60,612 nucleotides of DNA, from the NCBI GenBank assembly GCA_016875715.1, contig VGOZ01000006.1:1-60612 (forward strand), read 5' to 3'. Made by a program: the position numbers and the translations under genes. The notes beneath the pieces are model-generated. The model had not been told where the DNA came from. It did no database searches and was given only the letters and a program-made list of their open reading frames with translations. This document shows positions 25,597-34,538 of the stretch, piece by piece (positions within the stretch are counted from its first letter, which is position 1; each line of letters opens with the position of its first letter). This DNA comes from Chloroflexota bacterium. GTDB lineage: Bacteria > Chloroflexota > UBA6077 > FW602-bin22.

Positions 25597-27069
25597 TCAT
25601 GCCATCGCCGCGCCAACCGGCCGGGCGCGCAGCCCCGAGAACGTCGCACGCGCGCCCTCGACGACGAGTCCGAACGCGCCGCGCCGAAAGGCGTAACGCG
25701 TCGCCGGGATCGCGAACTCCCCGTCGACGTAGACCTCGAGGAATTCCCCAATCGCGGCGACGCGCAGCGCGTGAACCGAGCCGGCCGTGATGGTCGGCAG
25801 GTGCTTGCTCTCGATCACGTCTAGGTACGGAAGCTCGCGCAGGTCCACCGCGTGCCGGTCGGCGTCGAACAGCACGGCGTAGCCGCAGTGCCCTTCGCCG
25901 TCGCCCCGGAGCATGACCCCGGCGGCACGGCCCCCGTCGAGCTGAACGCGCGCGTCGAAGACGACATCGTCCCCTTCTTCGTCGAACGGAAGGATGCTCA
26001 GCCCGTCGAGCCGCTCACCGCGGACGCAGCCGCCGTCGGTCGTCCACCAGGCGTCGAGCTCGGCTGGGACGCCCTCGGCCAGCGACGGCGGCACGCCGTC
26101 GAACTGCGCGTCGCCGGCGTAGAAGTCGAGATCATCGGACCATTCCAGGTGGAGGAGCCCAGACTCGTCGGTCCGGACGGCCTTCGGCGTCGCGATCTTG
26201 CCGTGGCACGCCATGCCCAGGTCGGTGCCGCCTTCCCGCTCGTAGTTCCAGTGCAGGAGGTAGCGGCGATCGTCCGCGCCGACCACGGTGCGGCCGATCC
26301 AGGCGTTCCGGCCCCCGGCGCCGAGCAGCCAGTGATTCGCCGGCTCCGCGTAGCCGCCCAGCAGCCGGTCAGAGACCGCGTAGTGCGTGCCGACGAGGTG
26401 GTGGGCCGAGTAGAGCAGATAGTAACGACCGCCGTGCCGGAACACCTCCGGCACGATGTGGTCGTTGTACTTCCCCGGGGCGTAGACCGGGGGGAGCGCC
26501 TCCCACCGGACCAAGTCGCGCGAGCGCGCCGCGCCGACGCAGCCTCGGCGGCCGGCCTCGCCGGCGTTGACGCGCGCGGTGACGAGCGCGTAATACCATC
26601 CCGAGGGCTCGTCGTGGTGGATGAACGGGTCGCGCCACGAAACGCGGCCCTGCACCGAGGCCTCGACCCGCGTCTCGTACCAGCAGGGGTCGGCCTCCAG
26701 CACCGGGTTGCCCGGGTGCTTCTCCCACCGGTAGAGGTCCGGCGAGGTCGCCAGCCCGATCCGTTGCACGCGGCGGTCGTCGCGGCTCGAGAGGCCGGTG
26801 TAGAGCATGTGGTACAGGCCGTCGCGCCGAACGATGCTCATCGTCCAGAGCGTGCGGTCATCCCAGGCGCCCTCAGGGCCCTTGCGCAGGGCGATCGGCT
26901 CGACCCGCCAACGCACGAGGTCGTTCGAGACGGCGTGCCCGATCGAGTGCTCGTCGGGGTCGTCGTCGTCCGGGACCCGGTGGTGCTGCAGGTACAGCAT
27001 GTGGTACTGGCCTTCCGCGTGCAGCGCGAAGAAGTCGTAGGCAACCATCCCCGGTGGCTGGAAGTGCAT
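25597..27069 (-). CDS. GH32-like five-bladed propeller glycoside hydrolase
   Basis: 490 aa. An N-terminal beta-propeller (about residues 1-330) with GH32/GH43-clan features: YDFFALHAEGQYHMLYLQH at the start (Asp12 as possible nucleophile), SWRDPFI with the RDP motif (Asp147) and a VPEVF Glu (Glu208) as possible acid/base. The C-terminal 150 residues form a beta-sandwich (FDARVQLDGGRAAGVML), as in fructan hydrolases. No signal peptide is present, so it would act in the cytosol on an imported oligosaccharide. It follows the permease stop by three bases. Fructoside specificity is only suggested by the fold. Confidence 0.75.
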   Translation of the reverse strand: MHFQPPGMVAYDFFALHAEGQYHMLYLQHHRVPDDDDPDEHSIGHAVSNDLVRWRVEPIALRKGPEGAWDDRTLWTMSIVRRDGLYHMLYTGLSSRDDRRVQRIGLATSPDLYRWEKHPGNPVLEADPCWYETRVEASVQGRVSWRDPFIHHDEPSGWYYALVTARVNAGEAGRRGCVGAARSRDLVRWEALPPVYAPGKYNDHIVPEVFRHGGRYYLLYSAHHLVGTHYAVSDRLLGGYAEPANHWLLGAGGRNAWIGRTVVGADDRRYLLHWNYEREGGTDLGMACHGKIATPKAVRTDESGLLHLEWSDDLDFYAGDAQFDGVPPSLAEGVPAELDAWWTTDGGCVRGERLDGLSILPFDEEGDDVVFDARVQLDGGRAAGVMLRGDGEGHCGYAVLFDADRHAVDLRELPYLDVIESKHLPTITAGSVHALRVAAIGEFLEVYVDGEFAIPATRYAFRRGAFGLVVEGARATFSGLRARPVGAAMA

Positions 27070-27072
27070 GGT

Positions 27073-27969
27073 CTAGCCCTTGATGCCCGTGAGCGTTATG
27101 CCCTCGACCAGGTGCCGCTGGGCGACCACGTAGACGAGCAGCACCGGCAGGAGTGAGATGAAGACGCCGGCCAGGATGACCGAAATGCTGCCCTGCCCGT
27201 ACATGCCGCGGAGGGCGACCAGGCCCAACGGAAGGGTGAACTTCTCGGTCGTCTGCAAGAAGATCAGAGGCCGAAAGAACTCATTCCAGTACCCGTTGAA
27301 GGCGAAGATCGCCAGCACGGATAGCGGCGCGAGCGTCAGCGGTACGATGACCCGCAGGAAGACTTGCAGCGGGCTGGCGCCGTCGATCTTGGCCGCGTCC
27401 TCGAGTTCGGTCGGGATCGTCAGGTAGAACTGGCGGAGCAGGAAGACGCCGAACGCCGACGTCAGGGCCGGTGGCAGGATGAGCGCCGTGTGGGTGTCGG
27501 AGAGCCCAAGGAACCGGACGATCATGAAGACCGGGATGATGGTCAACGTGATCGGCACCATGAGCGAGGCCATCAGGGCGCCGAACAAGAAGCTCTTGCC
27601 CGGGAACCTCAGCCGCGCGAAGGCGTAGGCCGCCAGCGAGCAGGTCACCAGCTGGCCGGCGACGATGAGGACCGTGATCTTCAGCGAGTTCAGCGCCAGT
27701 AGCCCGAAGGGGATCCGCGTGAAGACCTCGGCGTAGTTCGCGAGGATCAGTTCAGATGGGAACCAGACGGGCGGGAGGTGGAACGACTGGGCAGGGGTTC
27801 GCAGGCTCGTCACCAGTAGCCACCAGAAGGGCACAAGCATCAGGAGGGCGACCGCCGAGAGGAAGAAGAAGGAGAGCCCGTCGAGGACGGTACGGAGCCA
27901 ACGGTCCCGTACCCGGACGCGGAAGCGCTCGCCTGAGCTCAGTGCGGGGCCGCTCGTCGTCGAGATCAC
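27073..27969 (-). CDS. Carbohydrate ABC transporter permease (MalG/UgpE type)
   Basis: 298 aa with six membrane segments and the EAA loop EDAAKIDGASPLQVFLRVIVPL. It belongs to the CUT1 class of sugar importers. The GTG at 27969 overlaps the MalF-type stop by four bases (GTGA). The frame stays open upstream within the partner gene, but the overlap start gives the normal length. No ATPase gene is in this operon, so the importer probably uses a shared MsmK/UgpC-like ATPase encoded elsewhere. Confidence 0.9.
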   Translation of the reverse strand: MISTTSGPALSSGERFRVRVRDRWLRTVLDGLSFFFLSAVALLMLVPFWWLLVTSLRTPAQSFHLPPVWFPSELILANYAEVFTRIPFGLLALNSLKITVLIVAGQLVTCSLAAYAFARLRFPGKSFLFGALMASLMVPITLTIIPVFMIVRFLGLSDTHTALILPPALTSAFGVFLLRQFYLTIPTELEDAAKIDGASPLQVFLRVIVPLTLAPLSVLAIFAFNGYWNEFFRPLIFLQTTEKFTLPLGLVALRGMYGQGSISVILAGVFISLLPVLLVYVVAQRHLVEGITLTGIKG

Positions 27970-28910
27970 TGGTAATGGACCCAACGCCCGGAAGATCGGA
28001 ACTGGACTGCGGTCACGACCATGATGACCGCGAAGAGTGCGAGGGCGATCGCGGAACCGTAGCCGAAACGGAGCGCGCGGAAGCTCTCCTCGTAGAGCTT
28101 CAGCACGACCGTGCGCGACGCGTCGCCGGGCCCACCCTGCGTCATGATGTACGGCTGGTCGAAGACCTGCAGCGCCCAGATCGTGCCGACCACGACCGCG
28201 AAGAAGACGGTCGGTGTGAGCATCGGTAGCGTGATCTTCCAGAACTGCTGCCATCCGTTGGCGCCGTCGATCGCCGCCGCCTCGTAGAGGTGGCGGGGGA
28301 TGTTCTGCACGCCGGCCAGGAAGATGACGAAGTCGAACCCCACCGACTTCCAAACGCTGGCGATGACGATCGACCAGAGGGCCCACTGCGAGGACTGCAG
28401 CCAGCGGACCGGCTCGATCCCGAGCCGGCCGAGGTAATAGTTGATGATCCCGAGCTCGAAATGGAAGAGGAAGGCCCACACGATCGCGATCGAAGCCGTC
28501 GACGTGATCACCGGCAGGAAGTACACGCTGCGATAGAAGTAGCTCAGCGCCGTCCACATCGGCCGCTGCATCAGCGCCACGAGCGCGAGCGCGATGATCG
28601 CGTTGAGGCCGACCAGGCAGACGACGAAGACGAGCGTGTTCTGGAACGACCGATGGACCGTGTTGTCGCCGAGCAGCCGCTCGAAGTTGGCCGTTCCGAC
28701 GAACTCGGGCGGCCGCAGGATGTCCCACTCAAAGAGCGACAAGCCGAGCGAGAACAGCAGCGGACCAGCGACGAAGAGGGCATAGCCCACGAACACCGGC
28801 ACGAGGAAGACGTAGGCCGTGAGTGCCTCCTGGAAGCGCAGCGAGCGCAGCGTCGCTCCGTGGGAGACCGTCTGCGGAGGTGCCGCGTTAGGGAGTTGAT
28901 GGGACAGCAC
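27966..28910 (-). CDS. Carbohydrate ABC transporter permease (MalF/UgpA type)
   Basis: 314 aa, six membrane segments, EAA loop YEAAAIDGANGWQQFWKITLP. The GTG at 28910 begins a short cytoplasmic tail before the first helix. It pairs with the following MalG-type permease (four-base overlap) and with the binding protein upstream, whose stop lies 74 bases before this start. Confidence 0.9.
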   Translation of the reverse strand: MLSHQLPNAAPPQTVSHGATLRSLRFQEALTAYVFLVPVFVGYALFVAGPLLFSLGLSLFEWDILRPPEFVGTANFERLLGDNTVHRSFQNTLVFVVCLVGLNAIIALALVALMQRPMWTALSYFYRSVYFLPVITSTASIAIVWAFLFHFELGIINYYLGRLGIEPVRWLQSSQWALWSIVIASVWKSVGFDFVIFLAGVQNIPRHLYEAAAIDGANGWQQFWKITLPMLTPTVFFAVVVGTIWALQVFDQPYIMTQGGPGDASRTVVLKLYEESFRALRFGYGSAIALALFAVIMVVTAVQFRSSGRWVHYQ

Positions 28911-28984
28911 GGGCTCGCTCCTTGCCAGAGGGATGCGCCGCCCGCCGCAGCCTGGGTTCTCCCCGCGGCGGGCCGTGACTCGGT

Positions 28985-30460
28985 CTAGCTGGATATACCC
29001 GGAAGCTTTGAGCCGTACGCCAGCTTGCCGCCTTTGGCGTTCTTGAGGACCTCGGCGAACTCCTTGTGGGTGTTGTCGAGGCCTTCCTTCGCCGTCGTCT
29101 CGTTGGCCAGGATGAGGCCCTGGTATTTGAGCCAGATCCGCTCGATGTCGGCGAACTCGGCCGGCGCCGGGATCGCGTCGGAGCCTTCGGCGAAGTCGAG
29201 CGAGTTGTAGTAGACCTTGAAGTTCTCGGGGCCGTCTTCGTGCAGCTTCGGGTCGTGGGCGACCGAGCGGCGGGCGGGCGTGCTCGTGCCCTGTTGGTGG
29301 TGGTTGATGCTCGTCACCGACTCCTTGGTGATGCTGTGGCGGTTGAACTCCCAGATCAGGTCGTGGTCTTTGGCCTGCTTCATATTCGACCAGCCGCAGG
29401 TCCCGAACTGGTGGCGCTGCTGCTTCCAGCCCGGCCAGTAGATGATGTCGAAGTCGTCCTTCTTGAACCCGGTGTTGAGCACCGCACGGAGCCCGTGGCG
29501 GCCGGAGCCGAACATCGCCAGCTTCCCGGAGCCGAAGAAGTTTTGCTCGTCGATGGCCCCCGGCCCGAGCGCGACCTTGTGCTTGTGGATGAGGTCCTGC
29601 ATGAACTGCATCGCCTCGACGTTCTTCGGATCGTTGGCGGTCGACGTCTTCCAGTCAGGCGCCAACAGGTCCGAGCTGTTCGCGAACATCCAGGGGATCG
29701 AGATGCCCCAGAAGCGGTTCGACCGGCCGGTCGACCAGCCGAAGACCCGCCCGGCGGTCGCCTCGGTGCCGGTGCCCTTGTTCAACTTGGTCACCGCATC
29801 GAGGAAGTCGTTCTGGGTCCACTTCTCGTTGCGTTTGAGGCCGGCCTCGGCCCACATCTTCTTGTTGTAGTAGATGGTCTGGCTGTTGTATCCCCAGGGT
29901 AGCTCGTACAGTTTGCCCTGGTAGTACATTGGGCGAATCAGGTTCGGGGAAACGTCGTCGAAATACTCCTGGAGCACCTGGCGGTCCCTTTTGACGTAAT
30001 CGTCGAGCGGGATGAGCACGTCCTTGCCCGCCCACAGGAACGTGCCCTCGGTGCAGACGCCGATGCAGTCAATCTGCTGGCCCGAGGCAAGTGTCGTGAG
30101 CACCTTCCCGTAGAAGTCGCCGTGGTCGGTCGACTGGTAGCCCTGGTACTCGACACTGACGTTTGGCTTCTTCTCCATAAACGTCTTGGCCAACTCGAGC
30201 TGTCCGGAGTTCGGGTTCTGGCCGCCGATGGCGATGCGTACCAAAGCTCTGGTGGCCGGCTGCGCGGGGCCGGCGGCCGCCGGCGCCGTCACGGGTTTGT
30301 CCGAGGGCTTGTCGGCGGGTTTCGCCGGAACCGCCGTTGGCGCGGCGGTTGGCGTCGCGGCCACGCAGGCCTGCAGCGCCAGGGAACTGGCGGCGAGCGC
30401 CGCCCCCGATAGCAGGAACCGACGGCTCATCCGCCGTGACGTGAACCGGTACGGCATCAT
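28985..30460 (-). CDS. Sugar-binding lipoprotein of a CUT1 ABC importer
   Basis: 491 aa family-1 extracellular solute-binding protein. A twin-arginine-like MSRRFLLSGAAL start and a lipobox (LQAC) are followed by a long Ala/Pro/Lys/Thr linker. The mature part has the family's layout, with LTTLASGQQIDCI and LPWGYNSQTIYYNKKMWAEAGL. Start: two adjacent ATGs at 30460 and 30457 behind GGGAAGAGAG. It is the first gene of the eight-gene operon and divergent from the PucR-type regulator. A perfect 16-bp palindrome 40 bases upstream (30500-30515) may be its operator. The ligand is unknown. Confidence 0.88.
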   Translation of the reverse strand: MMPYRFTSRRMSRRFLLSGAALAASSLALQACVAATPTAAPTAVPAKPADKPSDKPVTAPAAAGPAQPATRALVRIAIGGQNPNSGQLELAKTFMEKKPNVSVEYQGYQSTDHGDFYGKVLTTLASGQQIDCIGVCTEGTFLWAGKDVLIPLDDYVKRDRQVLQEYFDDVSPNLIRPMYYQGKLYELPWGYNSQTIYYNKKMWAEAGLKRNEKWTQNDFLDAVTKLNKGTGTEATAGRVFGWSTGRSNRFWGISIPWMFANSSDLLAPDWKTSTANDPKNVEAMQFMQDLIHKHKVALGPGAIDEQNFFGSGKLAMFGSGRHGLRAVLNTGFKKDDFDIIYWPGWKQQRHQFGTCGWSNMKQAKDHDLIWEFNRHSITKESVTSINHHQQGTSTPARRSVAHDPKLHEDGPENFKVYYNSLDFAEGSDAIPAPAEFADIERIWLKYQGLILANETTAKEGLDNTHKEFAEVLKNAKGGKLAYGSKLPGISS

Positions 30461-30499
30461 CTCTCTTCCCTCTACTCCGTGGTGCGTTGGACTCGACTG

Positions 30500-30515
30500 G
30501 CGTGCCGCGGCACGC
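30500..30515. promoter_or_regulatory. Perfect 16-bp palindrome upstream of the sugar operon
   Basis: GCGTGCCGCGGCACGC is identical to its reverse complement and lies 40 bases before the binding-protein start and about 180 before the regulator. Position and symmetry suit an operator for a dimeric regulator, either the adjacent PucR-type protein or an unlinked one. Confidence 0.45.
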
Positions 30516-30658
30516 GTCGCCGGCCCTGCTGCAAGATACGGACCGCCGCGGCCAAACACTATGTGCTGCGGATCAAACTTCCGGCCCGTTCGCGCACCGC
30601 GAGGGGTCGAGGGCGCTGTGGGCCAACACAGCTCCCCGCATAGGCGCCCTGCCGTATG

Positions 30659-30671
30659 ATGACAACGTCAT
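30659..30671. promoter_or_regulatory. Inverted repeat ATGAC-AAC-GTCAT before the PucR-type gene
   Basis: Two five-base arms with a three-base centre, 21 bases before the regulator ATG. Partly matching outer arms (GCCG and CGGC) extend the symmetry. A possible autoregulatory site; short enough to occur by chance. Confidence 0.3.
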
Positions 30672-30692
30672 TCGGCACAGGCAGGTTCGGCC

Positions 30693-32621
30693 ATGACGCT
30701 GACGCAGTCGGTGAGGCCAATCCCGGGTATCGACGCCCCGGTCGACGACTGGCACCGGCGGACGTGGTTGCGCGCCGCTTCCCTCGAGTGCGGCGTCGCC
30801 GGCATGGCCGAGGAGGGGCCGCAGGAGGCACTCCCCGTCGGGATGCTCGGCTTCCTCTCCGGTGCGCTCGACGAACTGCTGCAGGTGCTGGGGCTGAGCG
30901 TCGGCGCGATATGGGTGGTCGAGCGACGGTCGCGCGCGCTGCTGCTGGCCGCCGGTCGGGGCCTCGGTGAGGCCACGTGGGCAACTTTGTATGCCCGGAG
31001 GATGGGCGAGGGCCTGGTCGGTGGCGTCGCGGCGACCGGCGCGCCGCTCGTGATCGCCGCTTCGAGCGCCGAGGATCCGCGACCCGACGCCCGCGTCCTT
31101 GCTGACAGCGGTCTGACGGCGGTGGCGGCCGTTCCGCTGGTGTCCCGCCGCCAGGTGCGGGGGGTGCTACTGGTCGGCCGTCGGCGTCAAGCGCTGGAGC
31201 CCGGTATTGAGACCGCGCTGGCCGCGGCCGGCAGCCAGTTCGCCGTCGCGATCGAGAGCGCCTGGCTTTACCAGGACCACAGTGCGGCGGTCAACAGCAT
31301 CGAGCAGCTCCAGCGCAGCCTCTCTGCGGAGCGGGTGGCGCTCCAGCGCACTCTCGACGCGCACGAACGGCTTACCGAGCTGCTTCTCGCAGGTGGTGGC
31401 CTGGATCAGATCGCGGCCGCGCTCGCAACGATGGTCGACAACCCAGTGTTGATCACCGACCGGTACCTCAGTGTGATCGCCTGGCAATGCCACGAGGATC
31501 GGGTCGACGCGCACTTCGCCGAGTCAGTCGCGCGTAGGACGATGAGCACCGTGGGTGGCATCGAAAACGCGATCGGCACCGCCATCGGTGGTCGGCGGCG
31601 CGTCTCTGTGGTCAAGCCTTCGCCCGAGGATGGGCTGCTGTGGCCGCGCGTGGTGTCGCCCGTGTTCGCAGCCGGGCAAGTACTAGGCCACGTCTGGGTC
31701 GTCGAGCGCGCTCGCCGGCTGGTCGAGATCGACTTCGTCGTCCTGGAGCAGACCGCGCGGGCCGTCGCCTTGGGGATGCTGCGCGAGCGCGCCGTGCTCG
31801 AAGCGGAGACGCGCTTGCGCGGCGACTTCGTTGGGGCGCTGCTGCAGGGGCAGCGCGACCCACGCGCGCTCGCACGTGACGCCGCGATCATCGGGTTCGA
31901 TCTGCGCGCTTCCCACGTGGTCCTCGTGGTCGCGCCCGACCCCCGCGACGGCACCGTCGACGTCGCCGAGGTTCCGATGCAGGCGATGCAGGAGCTGTTC
32001 GAGATCGTCCGGACGACGACGCAGGCCGCCTTGCCCGATACGCTGGTGGCGTACCGTCCCGAGGGGATCATCGTCCTGGCCGGTACGACGAAGGCGCCCG
32101 GTCTGGACGCGCGGGGCCTGGCCGAGCGCGTTCACGCGGCCGTGGCGCAGCATTTCCCACACTCCCCGGTATCGGTCGGCCTAGGCGGCACTTGCCGCGG
32201 CGCCGCCGACTACCCGGGCGCCTGCGAGCGCGCCGTCAAGGCGCTGCGCATCGTGCGGTCGCTCGGGCGGCGCGCGTCGGTGGTCGATATCGATGAGCTT
32301 GACGTGTACGAAGCCTTGTTCGACAGCGCCAGTAAGGACCGACTGTGGCAGTTCGTCGATCAGACGCTCGGGCGGCTACGTGACTACGACCGTGCACACG
32401 CGTCGGACCTCGTCCGCACGCTTGAGGTGTACCTGGATAACGGCGGCAGCCTGGCCGAGTCGGCGAAAGTGCTGGTTGTGCACGCCAACACCGTAGAGTA
32501 CCGCGTGCGGCGTGCGAGCGAGCTGAGCGGTCGCGACCTGCGCGACCCTGAGGAGCGTTTCAGGCTGCAGCTCGCACTCCGGATCGCGCGGCTCACGTCA
32601 GGACGCTTAGAAAACGAGTGA
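30693..32621 (+). CDS. PucR/CdaR-family transcriptional regulator with GAF domain
   Basis: 642 aa. Order of parts: about 50 N-terminal residues of unclear fold, a GAF sensor domain (about 50-195), a coiled-coil-like linker (SIEQLQRSLSAERVALQRT), a second ligand-binding region (about 230-370), the GGDEF-like CdaR domain (about 380-520) and the C-terminal PucR HTH with LEVYLDNGGSLAESAKVLVVHANTVEYRVRRA. Such proteins activate catabolic operons in response to their substrates. It faces the sugar operon across 232 bases and is the obvious regulator of it. It is also the last gene before repeat copy B. No ribosome site is clear at the ATG. Confidence 0.85.
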   Translation: MTLTQSVRPIPGIDAPVDDWHRRTWLRAASLECGVAGMAEEGPQEALPVGMLGFLSGALDELLQVLGLSVGAIWVVERRSRALLLAAGRGLGEATWATLYARRMGEGLVGGVAATGAPLVIAASSAEDPRPDARVLADSGLTAVAAVPLVSRRQVRGVLLVGRRRQALEPGIETALAAAGSQFAVAIESAWLYQDHSAAVNSIEQLQRSLSAERVALQRTLDAHERLTELLLAGGGLDQIAAALATMVDNPVLITDRYLSVIAWQCHEDRVDAHFAESVARRTMSTVGGIENAIGTAIGGRRRVSVVKPSPEDGLLWPRVVSPVFAAGQVLGHVWVVERARRLVEIDFVVLEQTARAVALGMLRERAVLEAETRLRGDFVGALLQGQRDPRALARDAAIIGFDLRASHVVLVVAPDPRDGTVDVAEVPMQAMQELFEIVRTTTQAALPDTLVAYRPEGIIVLAGTTKAPGLDARGLAERVHAAVAQHFPHSPVSVGLGGTCRGAADYPGACERAVKALRIVRSLGRRASVVDIDELDVYEALFDSASKDRLWQFVDQTLGRLRDYDRAHASDLVRTLEVYLDNGGSLAESAKVLVVHANTVEYRVRRASELSGRDLRDPEERFRLQLALRIARLTSGRLENE

Positions 32622-32741
32622 GCTCTCGGGCGGCAAGCGTCGAGCAGGAGCTGGGCGTAGTAGGATCTTCGAGCCCCAGTCTTGGCGCTACTCAGGTCGG
32701 TAGTTGACCAACAGCAAGAGCCGCTCGCTCGGCAGCGACTC

Positions 32742-32823
32742 CCGGGAACGAGCGCTGGATTCGTGGCGGTCCAATCCGTCGCGTTCGCGCTATCACACAC
32801 CGATGTTTCCCACCGGAACGCTG
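32742..32823 (+). repeat. Dispersed direct repeat, copy B (82 bp)
   Basis: Same orientation as copy A at 22206-22290, starting CCGGGAACGAGCG and ending CCACCGGAACGCTG, with about five mismatches and a three-base deletion. No transposase sequence adjoins it, unlike copy A. It lies in the 270-base gap after the PucR-type gene and marks the other edge of the carbohydrate locus. Confidence 0.75.
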
Positions 32824-32892
32824 AGCGGTACCAGATGAGAGAGTTCTGACAGGTTCACGAAACCTTCCGCCCCTAGGATCACCGTTGCCGCT

Positions 32893-33426
32893 ATGGTCGA
32901 CCTCAATGCCGAGCGTTGGGGGATCAGCCCGGCGCGCGACATCGCCATCTACCTGCTCTACCTCCGACCCCTAGTCCGGCGGGCTGTCGCGGGGCGGACT
33001 GCCTGGGTGAACCGGGTCGGCGCGCCGATGGAGGATGCGCGACTCGGCAGCATCGAGGTAGTGATCGCCCAGTCGCGGGTCTATGCGCGCGAGACCTCGA
33101 CCTACTTCCGGAGTCTTCGCGAGGATCTGGCCGCGGTGCACGTGCCGCGCGGATGCGAGTCGTGTCACGAGGCTTTGACCAGCTGGGTGCTGGGACACAT
33201 CGAGTCCTCGGAGATGCTGAACACTCTGGCGAACGAGCAGAGCTTTCGGAGGGTGCGAGACCTCGCGGAGATCTTCTATCGCGGTCGGGCACGGGTGCGC
33301 GACTTCAACCGGTTGTACGCGGATCTCGTCGCCGAGGTCCGACGCCGCGCGATCGTGGGCAGCCCCGCCGGGTCACGGTCCGCGCGATCGTCGCGCCGGC
33401 GGCGGCAAGGCAACCCCGGCGCCTGA
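32893..33426 (+). CDS. Hypothetical protein with one CxxCH motif
   Basis: 177 aa, not recognised. It is mostly helical with an Arg-rich tail that is probably disordered (SPAGSRSARSSRRRRQG). A single CESCH near residue 95 resembles a haem-c motif, but there is no signal peptide or further haem ligand pattern, so coincidence or a metal site is more likely. The ATG at 32893 has no good ribosome site. The next gene starts 13 bases after its stop, suggesting co-transcription with the oxidoreductase. Confidence 0.5.
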   Translation: MVDLNAERWGISPARDIAIYLLYLRPLVRRAVAGRTAWVNRVGAPMEDARLGSIEVVIAQSRVYARETSTYFRSLREDLAAVHVPRGCESCHEALTSWVLGHIESSEMLNTLANEQSFRRVRDLAEIFYRGRARVRDFNRLYADLVAEVRRRAIVGSPAGSRSARSSRRRRQGNPGA

Positions 33427-33439
33427 TACCGTCCCGGGC

Positions 33440-34519
33440 GTGCTTCGGCTTGCTCTTGTCGGGTGTGGGGATCACGGTCGGCGCGGTCACCTCGAGGCCT
33501 ATCGACAGTTGATCGCCGCTGGCGAGCGGCTCCGGGTCGTGGCGCTGGTCGATCCGAACCCGGCGAACCTGACGGCCGCGGCGGTGCTGGCACCGGAGGC
33601 GCGCCCCTTCGCGGACTATGCGACTATGCTCGCCGAAGCGCGGCCAGATGCCGTCGCGCTGGCGACCCCACCGCTCTTCCACAGCAAGCAGGCTTTGGCC
33701 GCCTTCGCGTCCGGTGCACACGTCCTCTGCGAGAAGCCTCTGGCCCGTTCGCTCGCGGAGGCCCGTGAGATGGTTCGGGCGGCCGAGAGCGCGGGGCGGG
33801 TGCTGGCGATGGGACTCCAGCTGCGGCATCAGCGTCAGGTCCGTGCCATCCGCGAGGCGATCGCGTCCGGCGCGCTCGGAACCGTCTTCTACACGCGCGT
33901 CTGGGCCGGCCACACGTGGAGGTTGCCGCCCTCGCCTCATTTCCTGAACCAGGAACTCGGTGGTGGCGGCGTGGTCGCAGCCACCGCGGTGCACATCATC
34001 GACGCGGTCCTCTGGATGCTCGGCAGCCCCGACCTGCGGACGGTCTCGGCATTCGGCTTCGCCAAGGCCCCATGCCTGAATGGTCCGCCACCACCCTTTG
34101 ACGCGTGGAAGGACGGCGCCGGGATCGTCGCCGGGAGCACGGTTGAAGACTTCGCGACCGCACTGTTTCGTTTCAGCGATGGCAGCGCGCTCTCTCTCGA
34201 GACCACCTGGCTGGCGCACCCCGGAGAGCGGCACGGGAGCACCCGGTTCCTTGCGACCGGTGGTGTGATTGAGATGCACCCGCTGCGCATTACGCACGAT
34301 CGCGAGGGCGTGATCGAGGACCGGACGCCCACCGACGAAATGGAGGATCCGGAGCGGCACTACTACCTGGATGTCGCGCGAGAATTCGTCGCCGCGGCGC
34401 GGGACGGCATCCCGTCGATCGTACGACCACGGGAGATGCTCCAGACACAGGCCGCGATCGATGCGATCTATGCGTCTATCGCAGCGGGGCGGGAAGTCGA
34501 GGTCACGCCGATAGACTGA
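33440..34519 (+). CDS. Gfo/Idh/MocA-family oxidoreductase
   Basis: 359 aa. The Rossmann motif is ALVGCGDHGRRGHL, the EKP motif VLCEKPLARS, and the second-domain helix GGGGVVAATAVHIIDAVLWMLG carries the probable His/Asp pair. The start is a GTG giving LRLALVGCG. It is convergent with the MFS gene (19 bases between stops). The substrate is unknown, probably a cyclitol or sugar. Confidence 0.88.
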   Translation: MLRLALVGCGDHGRRGHLEAYRQLIAAGERLRVVALVDPNPANLTAAAVLAPEARPFADYATMLAEARPDAVALATPPLFHSKQALAAFASGAHVLCEKPLARSLAEAREMVRAAESAGRVLAMGLQLRHQRQVRAIREAIASGALGTVFYTRVWAGHTWRLPPSPHFLNQELGGGGVVAATAVHIIDAVLWMLGSPDLRTVSAFGFAKAPCLNGPPPPFDAWKDGAGIVAGSTVEDFATALFRFSDGSALSLETTWLAHPGERHGSTRFLATGGVIEMHPLRITHDREGVIEDRTPTDEMEDPERHYYLDVAREFVAAARDGIPSIVRPREMLQTQAAIDAIYASIAAGREVEVTPID

Positions 34520-34538
34520 CCCGAAAGCTGGCCCTCTC

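Noticed and set aside
33163-33177. CESCH read as a haem-c site in the 177-aa protein
   Set aside because: There is no export signal, only one motif and no other cytochrome feature.
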